This document shows, one piece after another, positions 34,399 through 41,639 of a DNA stretch of 64,000 nucleotides. The stretch's first letter is position 1. Each line of letters begins with the position of its first letter. This stretch comes from UBA6022 sp038319685 (GTDB lineage: Bacteria > Patescibacteriota > Saccharimonadia > Saccharimonadales > Saccharimonadaceae), in the NCBI GenBank assembly GCA_038319685.1, contig JBBQDN010000007.1:1-64000 (forward strand), written 5' to 3'. The notes beneath the pieces were generated by a model. It was not told the DNA's origin. It did no database searches and saw only the letters and a program-made list of their open reading frames with translations. The translations under genes were made by a program, and so were the position numbers.

Positions 34399-34441
34399 TA
34401 GCAGGGGTTCAAGGATGATTACCAAACACATAGTGGCATAA
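34399..34441 (+). repeat. tRNA-Trp-3'-like repeat (copy C)
   Basis: AGCAGGGGTTCAAGGATGAT then TACCAAACACATAGTGGCATAA. Core of the family without an obvious strong hairpin on its left; only a short GAAGA/TCTTC stem lies before it. Confidence 0.65.
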
Positions 34442-34479
34442 CTAGTCTTTCAAATCAGGATAAACGAAATGACAGATAG

Positions 34480-35115
34480 TTATTGTTTCCCCGCTTTCAT
34501 TTGTTCCCAGCGTTCTCTCGGGCATAGGTTCGGCCAGTTTGCCCAATTGTTTCGGTACTCATCGAATTCTGAAGGATTGACCCAATGGAGCCGGCCTTGT
34601 TCGCTTAGGGGGATTCTGTCCGGAAAACGGATACCGTCAAGGTGGTCGGTCTCATGCTGGGCAATCCGAGCCACGAAATTAGCAAGCTTTAACAATACCG
34701 CTTCACCATTTCGGTCGACAGCTTCAACTTCGACTGACCGAGAACGATCAACGTTTCCACAAATATTCCCACAAGACCAACAGCCCTCACGACCCGGAAC
34801 CAACTCCTTAGATCGTGAAACAACCTTCGGGTTAATGAGCACCTGCAAGTTTTGCGCCTTCTTTGATCCGTCTGCAGTAACATCAATTGTAATAATACGT
34901 TTGCTGACTCCCAGCTGCACAGCAGCCAGGCCAACCATTTGTCGTGAGTCGTTCTCGCTATGGCCTTTTCCTGCCGATAACTCCAACATACGATCTATCA
35001 CACCCTGTATTAATTCAGAGTGTATGTCGACTATGGCAACCTCTTCAGCGACAAGATTCAAAATCCTATCTGTTGGTTGTATAAGTTCAAGCTGTTTGGC
35101 ATTTATGTCAGTCAT
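34480..35115 (-). CDS. def: Peptide deformylase
   Basis: Removes the formyl group from nascent N-termini. 211 residues. All three family motifs are present: GLAAVQLG (62-69, for GxGxAAxQ), EGCWS (110-114) and QHETDHLDG (153-161), giving Cys and two His metal ligands. The C-terminal extension is tryptophan-rich. It sits in the accessory island, not near fmt, so it may be a second or transferred copy. Confidence 0.92.
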   Translation of the reverse strand: MTDINAKQLELIQPTDRILNLVAEEVAIVDIHSELIQGVIDRMLELSAGKGHSENDSRQMVGLAAVQLGVSKRIITIDVTADGSKKAQNLQVLINPKVVSRSKELVPGREGCWSCGNICGNVDRSRSVEVEAVDRNGEAVLLKLANFVARIAQHETDHLDGIRFPDRIPLSEQGRLHWVNPSEFDEYRNNWANWPNLCPRERWEQMKAGKQ

Positions 35116-35183
35116 AGTATCTCCTGATTTTAGTATACTTCACAGGATGATTACTATTGAAAGTACATTGGTATTTTAGTTTT

Positions 35184-35654
35184 CTACCAAGCTACATTTT
35201 GGATAGTAAAGTGATCATTTAGCGCCTTTACAGAGTTTTGTACTGTTAGGTTTTCTTTTGTTATATACTCTTCTTCTTTACCACTATCATGCCACCAGGA
35301 TTTTGTTTTTAAACGCTCTATTTGTATTGGTAGGCTAACTTTTAAAATAACAGCCCTGAAATTGTACTTTGGGAAAAGGTCATACAGTCTGTTCGGAGTG
35401 TCAAGTAATGTGTCTCCATACTGCCATTTAATTAACACGACCTCCTTCTTTTCAAGGAGTGCATGTACATTGTCAATAATCGATACCCGCGAGTTATCGA
35501 GCTTACCAAGATTTTTCAAGCTTTCTTTACTGTAGGTAATTGTTTTATGTTGTAAGTCCAACAACTTTCTCATTCTACCATCGTTAATCAAAGATCTAAT
35601 AAACGTTTCTTTGCCAGATGCACTTGTGCCGAATACCCAAATTATTTCTTTCAT
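35184..35654 (-). CDS. P-loop NTPase/kinase-like protein
   Basis: 156 residues. A Walker A variant GTSASGKET (residues 9-17) and a Lys/Arg-rich lid-like region. Similar size to the kinase at 31.3-31.8 kb, but the sequence is clearly different. Substrate unknown. Confidence 0.6.
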   Translation of the reverse strand: MKEIIWVFGTSASGKETFIRSLINDGRMRKLLDLQHKTITYSKESLKNLGKLDNSRVSIIDNVHALLEKKEVVLIKWQYGDTLLDTPNRLYDLFPKYNFRAVILKVSLPIQIERLKTKSWWHDSGKEEEYITKENLTVQNSVKALNDHFTIQNVAW

Positions 35655-35715
35655 TGATATAACTATAACAAACTAAACTATCCGTAACGAAGTTTGGGCG
35701 CGGAACAATACATGA

Positions 35716-35806
35716 AATATAAATGACACACCTTTGACGGTGTGTCATTTATATTGACAGGGGCTCCAGGACGATTACCAAACCTATTGTGGTGTAATAT
35801 AGTTTT
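35716..35806 (+). repeat. Terminator hairpin plus tRNA-Trp-3'-like repeat (copy D)
   Basis: Perfect 17-bp hairpin (35716-35732/35739-35755, core GACACACC/GGTGTGTC), then GACAGGGGCTCCAGGACGAT and TACCAAACCTATTGTGGTGT up to AATAT. Nearly identical to copies G and I in the core, but with a different hairpin sequence. On the minus strand the hairpin follows a CCCCTGTCA end. Confidence 0.8.
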
Positions 35807-35821
35807 TATGCTTAAACTTGT

Positions 35822-35855
35822 AACTTTATAAAGTTTGTGCTATCATTATAAAGTT
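35822..35855 (+). promoter_or_regulatory. Putative operator of the Fic gene
   Basis: Two direct copies of TTATAAAGTT (35826-35835 and 35846-35855) lie exactly 20 bases apart, two helical turns. The first is half of the palindrome AACTTTATAAAGTT (35822-35835). They cover the promoter and end at the ATG. The Fic protein has an N-terminal helix-turn-helix, so self-repression is likely. Confidence 0.55.
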
Positions 35856-36767
35856 ATGAATTATACAATTCAGCTACAACAAATACTGAGTGCCAGCAAA
35901 TGGTCGCAAGAGCAACTAGCCGCTGAGCTAGGTGTATCATTCCCTGCGCTTAACGCATGGATTAATAAGCGTGCCATACCACGCGCGAAGGCTCAAGTTC
36001 GTATCCAAGAACTACACGCGTCAATTACTGGGTCTTCGTCTATCTCTGAGGACGATTTGAACCTAGCCAAAAAAGATGCAGCGCAGTATCATCTTACCGC
36101 CACTAAAGTCATATCAAACCAGGGGATGCTAGACAAACTTACCCTACACCTTACGTATCACACAAATACTATCGAAGGCAGCACTATGACGTTTAACGAT
36201 GTTGAGGACGTTATCTTTAATAACAAAGTACTTTCAAACCGCACGGCTATCGAGCAATTAGAGGCAAAGAACCACCAGGCTGCCCTTTACTGGCTTCTCG
36301 ATCAAGTTGCAGAGGCGAAAGGTTCGTTTGTTGTAGGTGAAGATGTGATTTTAGGCATTCATCTTCGCCTTATGAATGGAATCGTTGGTGACGCTGGTCA
36401 ATACCGAAAACACGCCGTACGCATTATGGGGACACACGTGCCGCTTGCAAATTGGCAAAGTATTCCCAAATTAATCCCTGAGCTCACTGACATTAATACA
36501 GGTTCGGGAGATATCGTATCAATACTTGCAAATGTTCACGCCTTGTTCGAGAAAATCCATCCATTTAGTGACGGCAACGGACGAACTGGTCGTCTATTGA
36601 TGCTGGCGCAGGCGCTTAACGTCGGCATTGCACCTCCTATTGTTCTCAAAGAGCGTAAGCAGGCGTACTATAAATATCTTGAACAAGCACAGACCAAAGA
36701 CGAATACACACCACTAGAGTTCTTTATCGCTGAGTCTATACAAGCAAGCGGCAAATTATTGTTGTAG
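35856..36767 (+). CDS. Class II Fic-domain protein with N-terminal HTH
   Basis: Fic enzymes transfer AMP or related groups to protein targets. 303 residues from ATG 35856. Residues 1-55 are an HTH_3-like DNA-binding domain (WSQEQLAAELGVSFPALNAW). The inhibitory helix motif TNTIEG (103-108) precedes the catalytic loop HPFSDGNGRTGR (235-246), which is complete with H, F, D, GNG, R and R. The inhibitor lying N-terminal to the Fic core puts it in class II. It may be an autoregulated modifier or a toxin with built-in antitoxin. Confidence 0.92.
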   Translation: MNYTIQLQQILSASKWSQEQLAAELGVSFPALNAWINKRAIPRAKAQVRIQELHASITGSSSISEDDLNLAKKDAAQYHLTATKVISNQGMLDKLTLHLTYHTNTIEGSTMTFNDVEDVIFNNKVLSNRTAIEQLEAKNHQAALYWLLDQVAEAKGSFVVGEDVILGIHLRLMNGIVGDAGQYRKHAVRIMGTHVPLANWQSIPKLIPELTDINTGSGDIVSILANVHALFEKIHPFSDGNGRTGRLLMLAQALNVGIAPPIVLKERKQAYYKYLEQAQTKDEYTPLEFFIAESIQASGKLLL

Positions 36768-36783
36768 GCTTAATGAATTTTTG

Positions 36784-36830
36784 TGGCAGGGGCTTCAGGG
36801 TGATTATAGAACCCACTGCGGTGTAATTTT
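36784..36830 (+). repeat. tRNA-Trp-3'-like repeat (copy E)
   Basis: TGGCAGGGGCTTCAGGGTGA then TTATAGAACCCACTGCGGTG TAAT. It directly follows the Fic stop codon and has no separate hairpin before it. Confidence 0.65.
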
Positions 36831-36926
36831 TCTAGAGTGGGATGAACAGAATGACGAATAACTATGGTTCCAGGGTTTATCCCCCTGGATTGGCAGTGTT
36901 TATTGCATAATATCTTATTATTAATT

Positions 36927-37230
36927 GGGGCGCGTGGAAGGCGGTCGCTGCGCTTCCTATTTCCGCTTGTTTGCAAAAGTGGCAGGGGCGCGTGTCCAAC
37001 GCTTCGATGATATAACAATCCGTAAACTTCTTGTTATGCCATCGGCTATATTCTGTACAAATCATAGATTTGACAGAATTCGAACCGACGATCTTCGCCA
37101 GCTCTGCTGGCAGATCGTGGTTCGGTTCACACGCCTCCAATCACGAAAAAACGACCAGCAGATGCTGATCGTCATTTCGTGGCAGGGGTTCAAGGATGAT
37201 TACCAAACCTATTGTGGTGTAATATAAAAT
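36927..37230 (+). repeat. Full-length composite hairpin repeat between fic and the Nudix gene
   Basis: Gene-free 480-base gap. In order: GGGGCGCGTG (36927-36936) with GGAAG/CTTCC hairpin and ATTTCCGCTTG; TGGCAGGGGCGCGTG (36980-36994), a second GGGGCGCGTG and a tRNA-Trp-type CCA end whose acceptor strand is complementary to that of the truncated tRNA at 47375-47381; ATAACA/TGTTAT; a hairpin 37050-37063/37067-37079; a nested hairpin 37081-37094, 37097-37102/37106-37111, 37112-37124; a terminator-like hairpin 37142-37181; and a core repeat TGGCAGGGGTTCAAGGATGA (37180-37230). This is the most complete copy of the element. Confidence 0.65.
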
Positions 37231-37247
37231 GCTACAATTAATCTATA

Positions 37248-37688
37248 ATGCCGAAGCAAAACACAACACTTGAATCAGTTGCAAAAATACTAGTTATGAA
37301 TAACAAGGATGAAGTCTTGGTGTTGACGCTTGGCAAACACTTAAAATATCCAGAGAAATCATACCGACCAGATCTGCCTGGCGGTATTGTTGATCCAGGA
37401 GAATCAGAGCAGTTTGCAGTGATTCGTGAGATGCAAGAAGAATGTGGAATAGATTTGAATGCATCGAAAGTACGACTAGCGTATACAGAAACTGCATACT
37501 ATGAAAAAGAGAACAAATCCGTTACGAAGTTACTTTACGCTACGCACTTAGATGATACGCCCTCAATCACTCTAAGCTGGGAGCATGGTGCCTACAAATG
37601 GGTTTCTTTCGATGAACTACAAACGATTAACCTGCGTCCTTTTTTCAACGAAGCAGTACGATACTTGGTTGTGAATAGCATAATCTAG
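37248..37688 (+). CDS. Nudix hydrolase
   Basis: Hydrolyses a nucleoside diphosphate linked to another moiety. 146 residues. The Nudix box GGIVDPGESEQFAVIREMQE followed by ECGI (about 45-68) is complete, with the REMQEE metal-binding glutamates. Substrate unknown. A TACAAT box (37233-37238) ends 9 bases before the ATG, so it is likely leaderless. Convergent with the next gene, 4-base overlap. Confidence 0.9.
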   Translation: MPKQNTTLESVAKILVMNNKDEVLVLTLGKHLKYPEKSYRPDLPGGIVDPGESEQFAVIREMQEECGIDLNASKVRLAYTETAYYEKENKSVTKLLYATHLDDTPSITLSWEHGAYKWVSFDELQTINLRPFFNEAVRYLVVNSII

Positions 37689-38458
37689 TCCTTGATAATC
37701 TTGCGGATACTACGCCACAAGTTATCGTAATATGACTTAACATAGTGTACCGGGTGTAGTCCCCATGGATGGGAAGGTGTGGATATTAACGACTCCTTAT
37801 TATGACTTATTTGTTGGGCATCGAGCTTATCAATAGCAATTTCATCTAATGCAGACCAGTTACTGTTTTTCCACCGTATTCGGTCATGATTATCAAATAG
37901 CACGGTATCTTCGTTATCATCCATGTAGGTTGGTGAAAAGCGTGCTGAATTCACTACAAACTCTATCCTTGGTAATTCGTCTCGTATTCTATCACGAAAA
38001 TCACAAAGAGATTTTATTGCGATAGCCTTGTATTCGTCATTATCGAACCGCATTCTTTCCGGAGGGCTGCTTTCATGATCGTCATAAAAAACATCTGAAT
38101 CGTTTAGTGTTTGAAATGCCATGTGGTTGCGGGTTACATACCGCCCCATTTTGCGAGTCACGCCAAAGTGTACATCTGCAAAAAAGTCCATAATTATAAA
38201 GTCTGGGCGAGACTTTATAACCCTATCTACATCATTACCTGAAAATTCCTCGTTCAAAGTCTTTTTGAAAATCTTTTTGGGATTATCGGTGTCGTTAATA
38301 TCTGGTATTACCGAGCGCTCAACGATACTTGGAAGTGCCGTTTGGTATACAGTCTCATTAATCTCTACATACTCTTTATAAGCATCGTTAAACCTGCTGT
38401 TAAATACGTCTCTAGATACACATGAGCCAATGATGTCTATCCTTGGCTTACTGTTCAT
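37685..38458 (-). CDS. DUF6270-like protein of surface-glycan clusters
   Basis: 257 residues from the ATG at 38458, chosen because AGGAG lies about 10 bases upstream; an in-frame ATG at 38482 is the alternative. The N-terminal IDIIGSCVSRDVFN matches the GSCVxRD start of DUF6270 proteins, often found with polysaccharide biosynthesis genes. Conserved PHPWGLHPVHY-like C-terminal block (STPSHPWGLHPVHYVK). Biochemical role unknown. Last gene of a four-gene minus-strand operon. Confidence 0.65.
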   Translation of the reverse strand: MNSKPRIDIIGSCVSRDVFNSRFNDAYKEYVEINETVYQTALPSIVERSVIPDINDTDNPKKIFKKTLNEEFSGNDVDRVIKSRPDFIIMDFFADVHFGVTRKMGRYVTRNHMAFQTLNDSDVFYDDHESSPPERMRFDNDEYKAIAIKSLCDFRDRIRDELPRIEFVVNSARFSPTYMDDNEDTVLFDNHDRIRWKNSNWSALDEIAIDKLDAQQISHNKESLISTPSHPWGLHPVHYVKSYYDNLWRSIRKIIKD

Positions 38459-39335
38459 ATTGACCCCATGCTCCTGGCGCACCGAGCTTACTGGCGATAG
38501 AGGCGATTTCTATAATTTGCTCCTCTGGATTGTTGAAATTATAAACCAACTCATGCGTTATTGATGACAACGCCTTCCAGCCTATCATAGAGCGCACGGC
38601 ATCGTAACCGATCTCGCCCCTGCCGACGGCCACTTCAGTTGCTTCGATGGCAGGCGCTTTATCACCGCGCATGGAACGAACACACCATGATGCAAGATCA
38701 TACTCCTTTGGACCGATTGCTATAGAATCCAAGTCTATAAATAGAAGATTACCGCTTTCGCCATCCTGTACGACATTTCCTGTGTGTAAATCACCATGTA
38801 CTAGCCCTTCGTTTTGTGCTGATGCTGTACTGAAGTTATGATTCTCGATGTAAAAATCCAGCATATCTTGGCTAACATCGGCCAGACCACCTACTCGTAA
38901 ATGGTTGATCGAATCTAGACGCAATTGTGTATATGAAGCTACATCCATTCTTCTTATTATCGTATCGATGGTAGTGTATGGAAAATTATTCAATCTCAAT
39001 ACAGCCTCTGACAGATCAGCGGCTGAGACGTTTCTCCAGTCTGGATGATTCATTTTGGGATAGCGTGAAACAATATTCCCTTCAAATTCAATAACTTCGT
39101 CATCAATAGGAGGCAATATGCCGCCGATAGTGCCCATGGACTTTGATAAGAGGTGTGCATATATTAAGTTGCCAGGATCGTCTCTAGTCTTAATGATATC
39201 TAATGAAGAAATACGAGAAACTGTATTCTCGGCCTCCGATGATACCACGAGATTGTTATGGGTTGATATAATATCGCTATCTGTTGCGATGATACCGGCA
39301 GATTTTAAATATTCAAACTGCTTCAATTTATCCAT
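38448..39335 (-). CDS. APH/choline-kinase-type phosphotransferase
   Basis: Kinase-fold protein that would phosphorylate a small alcohol or sugar. 295 residues from ATG 39335, which overlaps the upstream stop by 8 bases like other genes here. Catalytic loop HGDLHTGN (180-187), metal-binding IDLDS (200-204). In this context (nucleotidyltransferase plus GT2) a LicA-like choline/ethanolamine-type kinase is more plausible than an antibiotic kinase; that is inference. Confidence 0.8.
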   Translation of the reverse strand: MDKLKQFEYLKSAGIIATDSDIISTHNNLVVSSEAENTVSRISSLDIIKTRDDPGNLIYAHLLSKSMGTIGGILPPIDDEVIEFEGNIVSRYPKMNHPDWRNVSAADLSEAVLRLNNFPYTTIDTIIRRMDVASYTQLRLDSINHLRVGGLADVSQDMLDFYIENHNFSTASAQNEGLVHGDLHTGNVVQDGESGNLLFIDLDSIAIGPKEYDLASWCVRSMRGDKAPAIEATEVAVGRGEIGYDAVRSMIGWKALSSITHELVYNFNNPEEQIIEIASIASKLGAPGAWGQYEQ

Positions 39336-40245
39336 CGAGGGGTTCACCAAATACTTCTACTAATTTACGTCTATTTTCATCAGTATATATCAAGTCTGCT
39401 ACGTCTTTGTTCCAGTAGGGCGTGAGGGTTTTTCTTAGTGTGTCTACAGTTTCAACTGTTGCTGTTTTACTTTCCACTATCTCCAAGGCATCAGCGTTAA
39501 ATAAGCGAATCAAAAAATGATTAATTGTGTTTTTATCTTCACCTAATGAATTTATCAATTCCAGTGATTTATCAACAACGGAAATTCTTTTGTCGTGGTC
39601 CCACTCATCCTGCGTTATCGAACTACCATCTTCGCGTCCACGCAGCATGTAAAATGGGTAGCCTGATAGTATGGATATCTTTCGTGCTTTTAGTATCGCT
39701 TCAATGCAAAATAGAACGTCATCGCCTCGACGTATTGATGAATCAAATTTGATATCGTTATCTACGATAAAGTCTCTATCTACCATCTTCCAGATTCCGA
39801 GTGTTTTATAGATACCGGAATCGACGACATCCGCATTTGCCACCGTCTTATTCAACATAGAACGTGGCACATTTCGGTTAATACCTTCTAGTTGAAAAGC
39901 AAAGATGTCGCTTGGATACTCATGAGCAAAATCATGTAATCGCTCGAGAGATTCAGAACCTAAATAATCATCTGAGTCTAAAAATAGTGCGTATTTACCA
40001 ACGGCACGGCGAACCGCTTGGCTACGGAGTTCTCCTGGCCGAGCAATATGCTCATGCCAGACTGGATTTAGGCCGGGTATTCTATCTGCATACTGCTCAA
40101 CTAAATCACGAGATCTGTCAGTTGAGCCATCGTCCATGAATACCACTTCTATCTCGTCCTGAGATAATGTCTGATTTGCTATTGACTCAAGATAGTCTCC
40201 AAGCCACTTCTCGCCATTATAATTTGGAGTAATGATACTAATCAT
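39328..40245 (-). CDS. GT2-family glycosyltransferase
   Basis: 305 residues. GT-A fold: ISIITPNYNGEKWLGDYLES at the start, FMDDGSTDRS (first Asp pair) and FLDSDDYLG (the DxD). No membrane anchor. Cytoplasmic transferase of a surface-glycan pathway. Overlaps the previous gene stop by 8 bases (ATGATTAG). Confidence 0.9.
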   Translation of the reverse strand: MISIITPNYNGEKWLGDYLESIANQTLSQDEIEVVFMDDGSTDRSRDLVEQYADRIPGLNPVWHEHIARPGELRSQAVRRAVGKYALFLDSDDYLGSESLERLHDFAHEYPSDIFAFQLEGINRNVPRSMLNKTVANADVVDSGIYKTLGIWKMVDRDFIVDNDIKFDSSIRRGDDVLFCIEAILKARKISILSGYPFYMLRGREDGSSITQDEWDHDKRISVVDKSLELINSLGEDKNTINHFLIRLFNADALEIVESKTATVETVDTLRKTLTPYWNKDVADLIYTDENRRKLVEVFGEPLDG

Positions 40246-40877
40246 TAATAGCGCCCTCTAGCTTCTTTCGAATTACAGTGGAGTTAATATCGATATCTGT
40301 ATTTTGTCGTGATGTTAGCAACAATCTCTTGGCATCGACAGCATCAATAAACCAATCATCTTGAGCAACCTCTTGCAATTTCGACTCGTATCCTGGGCGC
40401 AATACGCAGATCGCCCTATTAGTATCGAGATGAGGCTCCATACTTCTGACCTGATCCATACCTACAACCAGCACTAAACTACACGCACTAATTCCGAGCC
40501 TGTCGCTGACATTATTAATAACGGACTCACTAATTGATTTTTCTGGGGGCGTAGAGCCGGTAATGTCATCTACATACGATAAGCTTTCTGTTGCACTATT
40601 TCTTGAGATAAACTCAGATATACGTCTATCGAAGCTCCATGTACCATCTTTGTCATCTAATTTCTTCAGGACATAGGAGTCGCTATTTGGAGCAAATACG
40701 TTGCCTGCTATATCATCTCCAGTTTTCAGGAGTCGCCTCTCTGCAGAACGCATCGCATCGAAGTGGCCGTCGTGTACCGGAGCGTATGAACCGACTATAA
40801 TTAGGCCACTAGCATTGGAATTATGGTATTTATTTGAACTGGATAATCTCTCTATTGAACGACCATTTTTTTCTCAC
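40238..40877 (-). pseudogene. Nucleotidyltransferase (HxGH) gene with a frameshift at a seven-A run
   Basis: The only ATG in the main frame (40753) lies after the key motif. Extending upstream in frame gives IIVGSYAPVHDGHFDAM, which holds the HxGH of the nucleotidyltransferase superfamily; the C-terminal INSTVIR matches the second signature (ISSTxIR). No start codon exists in that frame before a stop. Removing one base from the A7 run (T7 on plus at 40866-40872) joins it to a GTG at 40877. So the gene is probably either broken or phase-variable, or the run was miscounted. Context: cytidylyltransferase for a phospho-alcohol or sugar. Confidence 0.7.
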
Positions 40878-40975
40878 TATAGGTATTAAAATTAAAATAT
40901 ATCATATCAGAAAATGGCGCGAGAGTCAATAAAGCTTATGCGCTAGACTATGGGGTTACATAGAATGTGAATATC

Positions 40976-41040
40976 AATAGATATGACACACCTTTGACAG
41001 CGTGTCATATCTATTGGCAGGAGTTCCTGGATGAAGATAG
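40976..41040 (+). repeat. Hairpin plus tRNA-Trp-3'-like repeat (copy H)
   Basis: Hairpin AATAGATATGACACACC...GTGTCATATCTATT (40976-41014, one mismatch) then TGGCAGGAGTTCCTGGATGA. The right part of the core has diverged. The region up to 41153 shows nothing else. Confidence 0.6.
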
Positions 41041-41153
41041 AGCTTTCTACTCTGTTCCCGATGACACTATTTCAGGAGGTAAGGATGTTTAGTCTCTCTA
41101 GCTTACACCCGTCCAATCTATGCAAGAACTACGTAGTACACTTGTACTCAATA

Positions 41154-41372
41154 CTATACAGAAAGCTGTTTCGCGATAGATACAGCGAAATGGCAATCTT
41201 CCATACTACAGCTAGTGATCTCTTGGTACTGCTTTGCTGCAGCTATCTCTTTACCTTGCACTACAAGACTCATAAATTCTTTAAATTTGTCTTGTGCAAA
41301 GTATTGCTTGGCACTCATGTCACTCATATTTGCAATTATGAACTTAACAGCGGACTTTTCAGTAAATATCAT
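41154..41372 (-). CDS. Small helical protein, L7/L12-C-domain-like
   Basis: 72 residues. LVVQGKEIAAAKQYQEITSC then SMEDCHFAV resembles the G-K-K-I-x-A-I-K-x-Y pattern of bL12 C-domain-like small proteins, but the match is weak. A TATACT box (minus, 41379-41384) ends 6 bases before the ATG: leaderless. Confidence 0.5.
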   Translation of the reverse strand: MIFTEKSAVKFIIANMSDMSAKQYFAQDKFKEFMSLVVQGKEIAAAKQYQEITSCSMEDCHFAVSIAKQLSV

Positions 41373-41533
41373 GCCTTCAGTATACTATGTCGTTATAAAT
41401 TTTCGACAAAAGTCGAACATGATATACAGCAGAGGCGTACGCAAGGTGGCTTCTCTCGCTACATCTTCTTATTCACTCATGACTTATATCCATCTCACAA
41501 ATTGATCAAAGTACGGTTTGGCATGTCAAGCAT

Positions 41534-41625
41534 AAGAAATAAAAAAGACACATCATTGACGATGTGTCATTTTTCTTGGCAGGGGCTCCAGGATGATTAC
41601 CGAACCTATTGTGGTGTAATATCAT
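41534..41625 (+). repeat. Hairpin plus tRNA-Trp-3'-like repeat (copy I)
   Basis: Hairpin GACACATC/GATGTGTC with flanking A/T pairs (41545-41577), then TGGCAGGGGCTCCAGGATGA and TTACCGAACCTATTGTGGTG TAATATCA. Read on the minus strand it contains AGGTTCGG ... ATCCTGGAGCCCCTGCCA, i.e. T-arm, acceptor strand, G73 and CCA as in a tRNA-Trp, with extra bases in the T-loop. The clearest tRNA-like copy. Confidence 0.8.
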
Positions 41626-41639
41626 ACTAAGCTAATGGA

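Noticed and set aside
36877..37140. 87-codon minus-strand frame with two CxxC-like motifs
   Set aside because: Lies wholly over the hairpin modules and direct repeats; its sequence is a by-product of the repeats, no start signals.
38448..39335. Aminoglycoside resistance gene
   Set aside because: The APH fold is shared by choline, homoserine and sugar kinases; genes around it point to glycan decoration.
31845..41625. CRISPR array or integron cassette array
   Set aside because: Spacing between repeats is kilobases and irregular, no cas genes; no integron integrase in the window and no attC R''/R' consensus. The tRNA-3'-like reading explains the sequence better.
41031..41630. 199-codon plus-strand frame
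   Set aside because: Begins and ends in repeat copies H and I and is antisense to a more plausible 72-codon gene; composition not coding-like.
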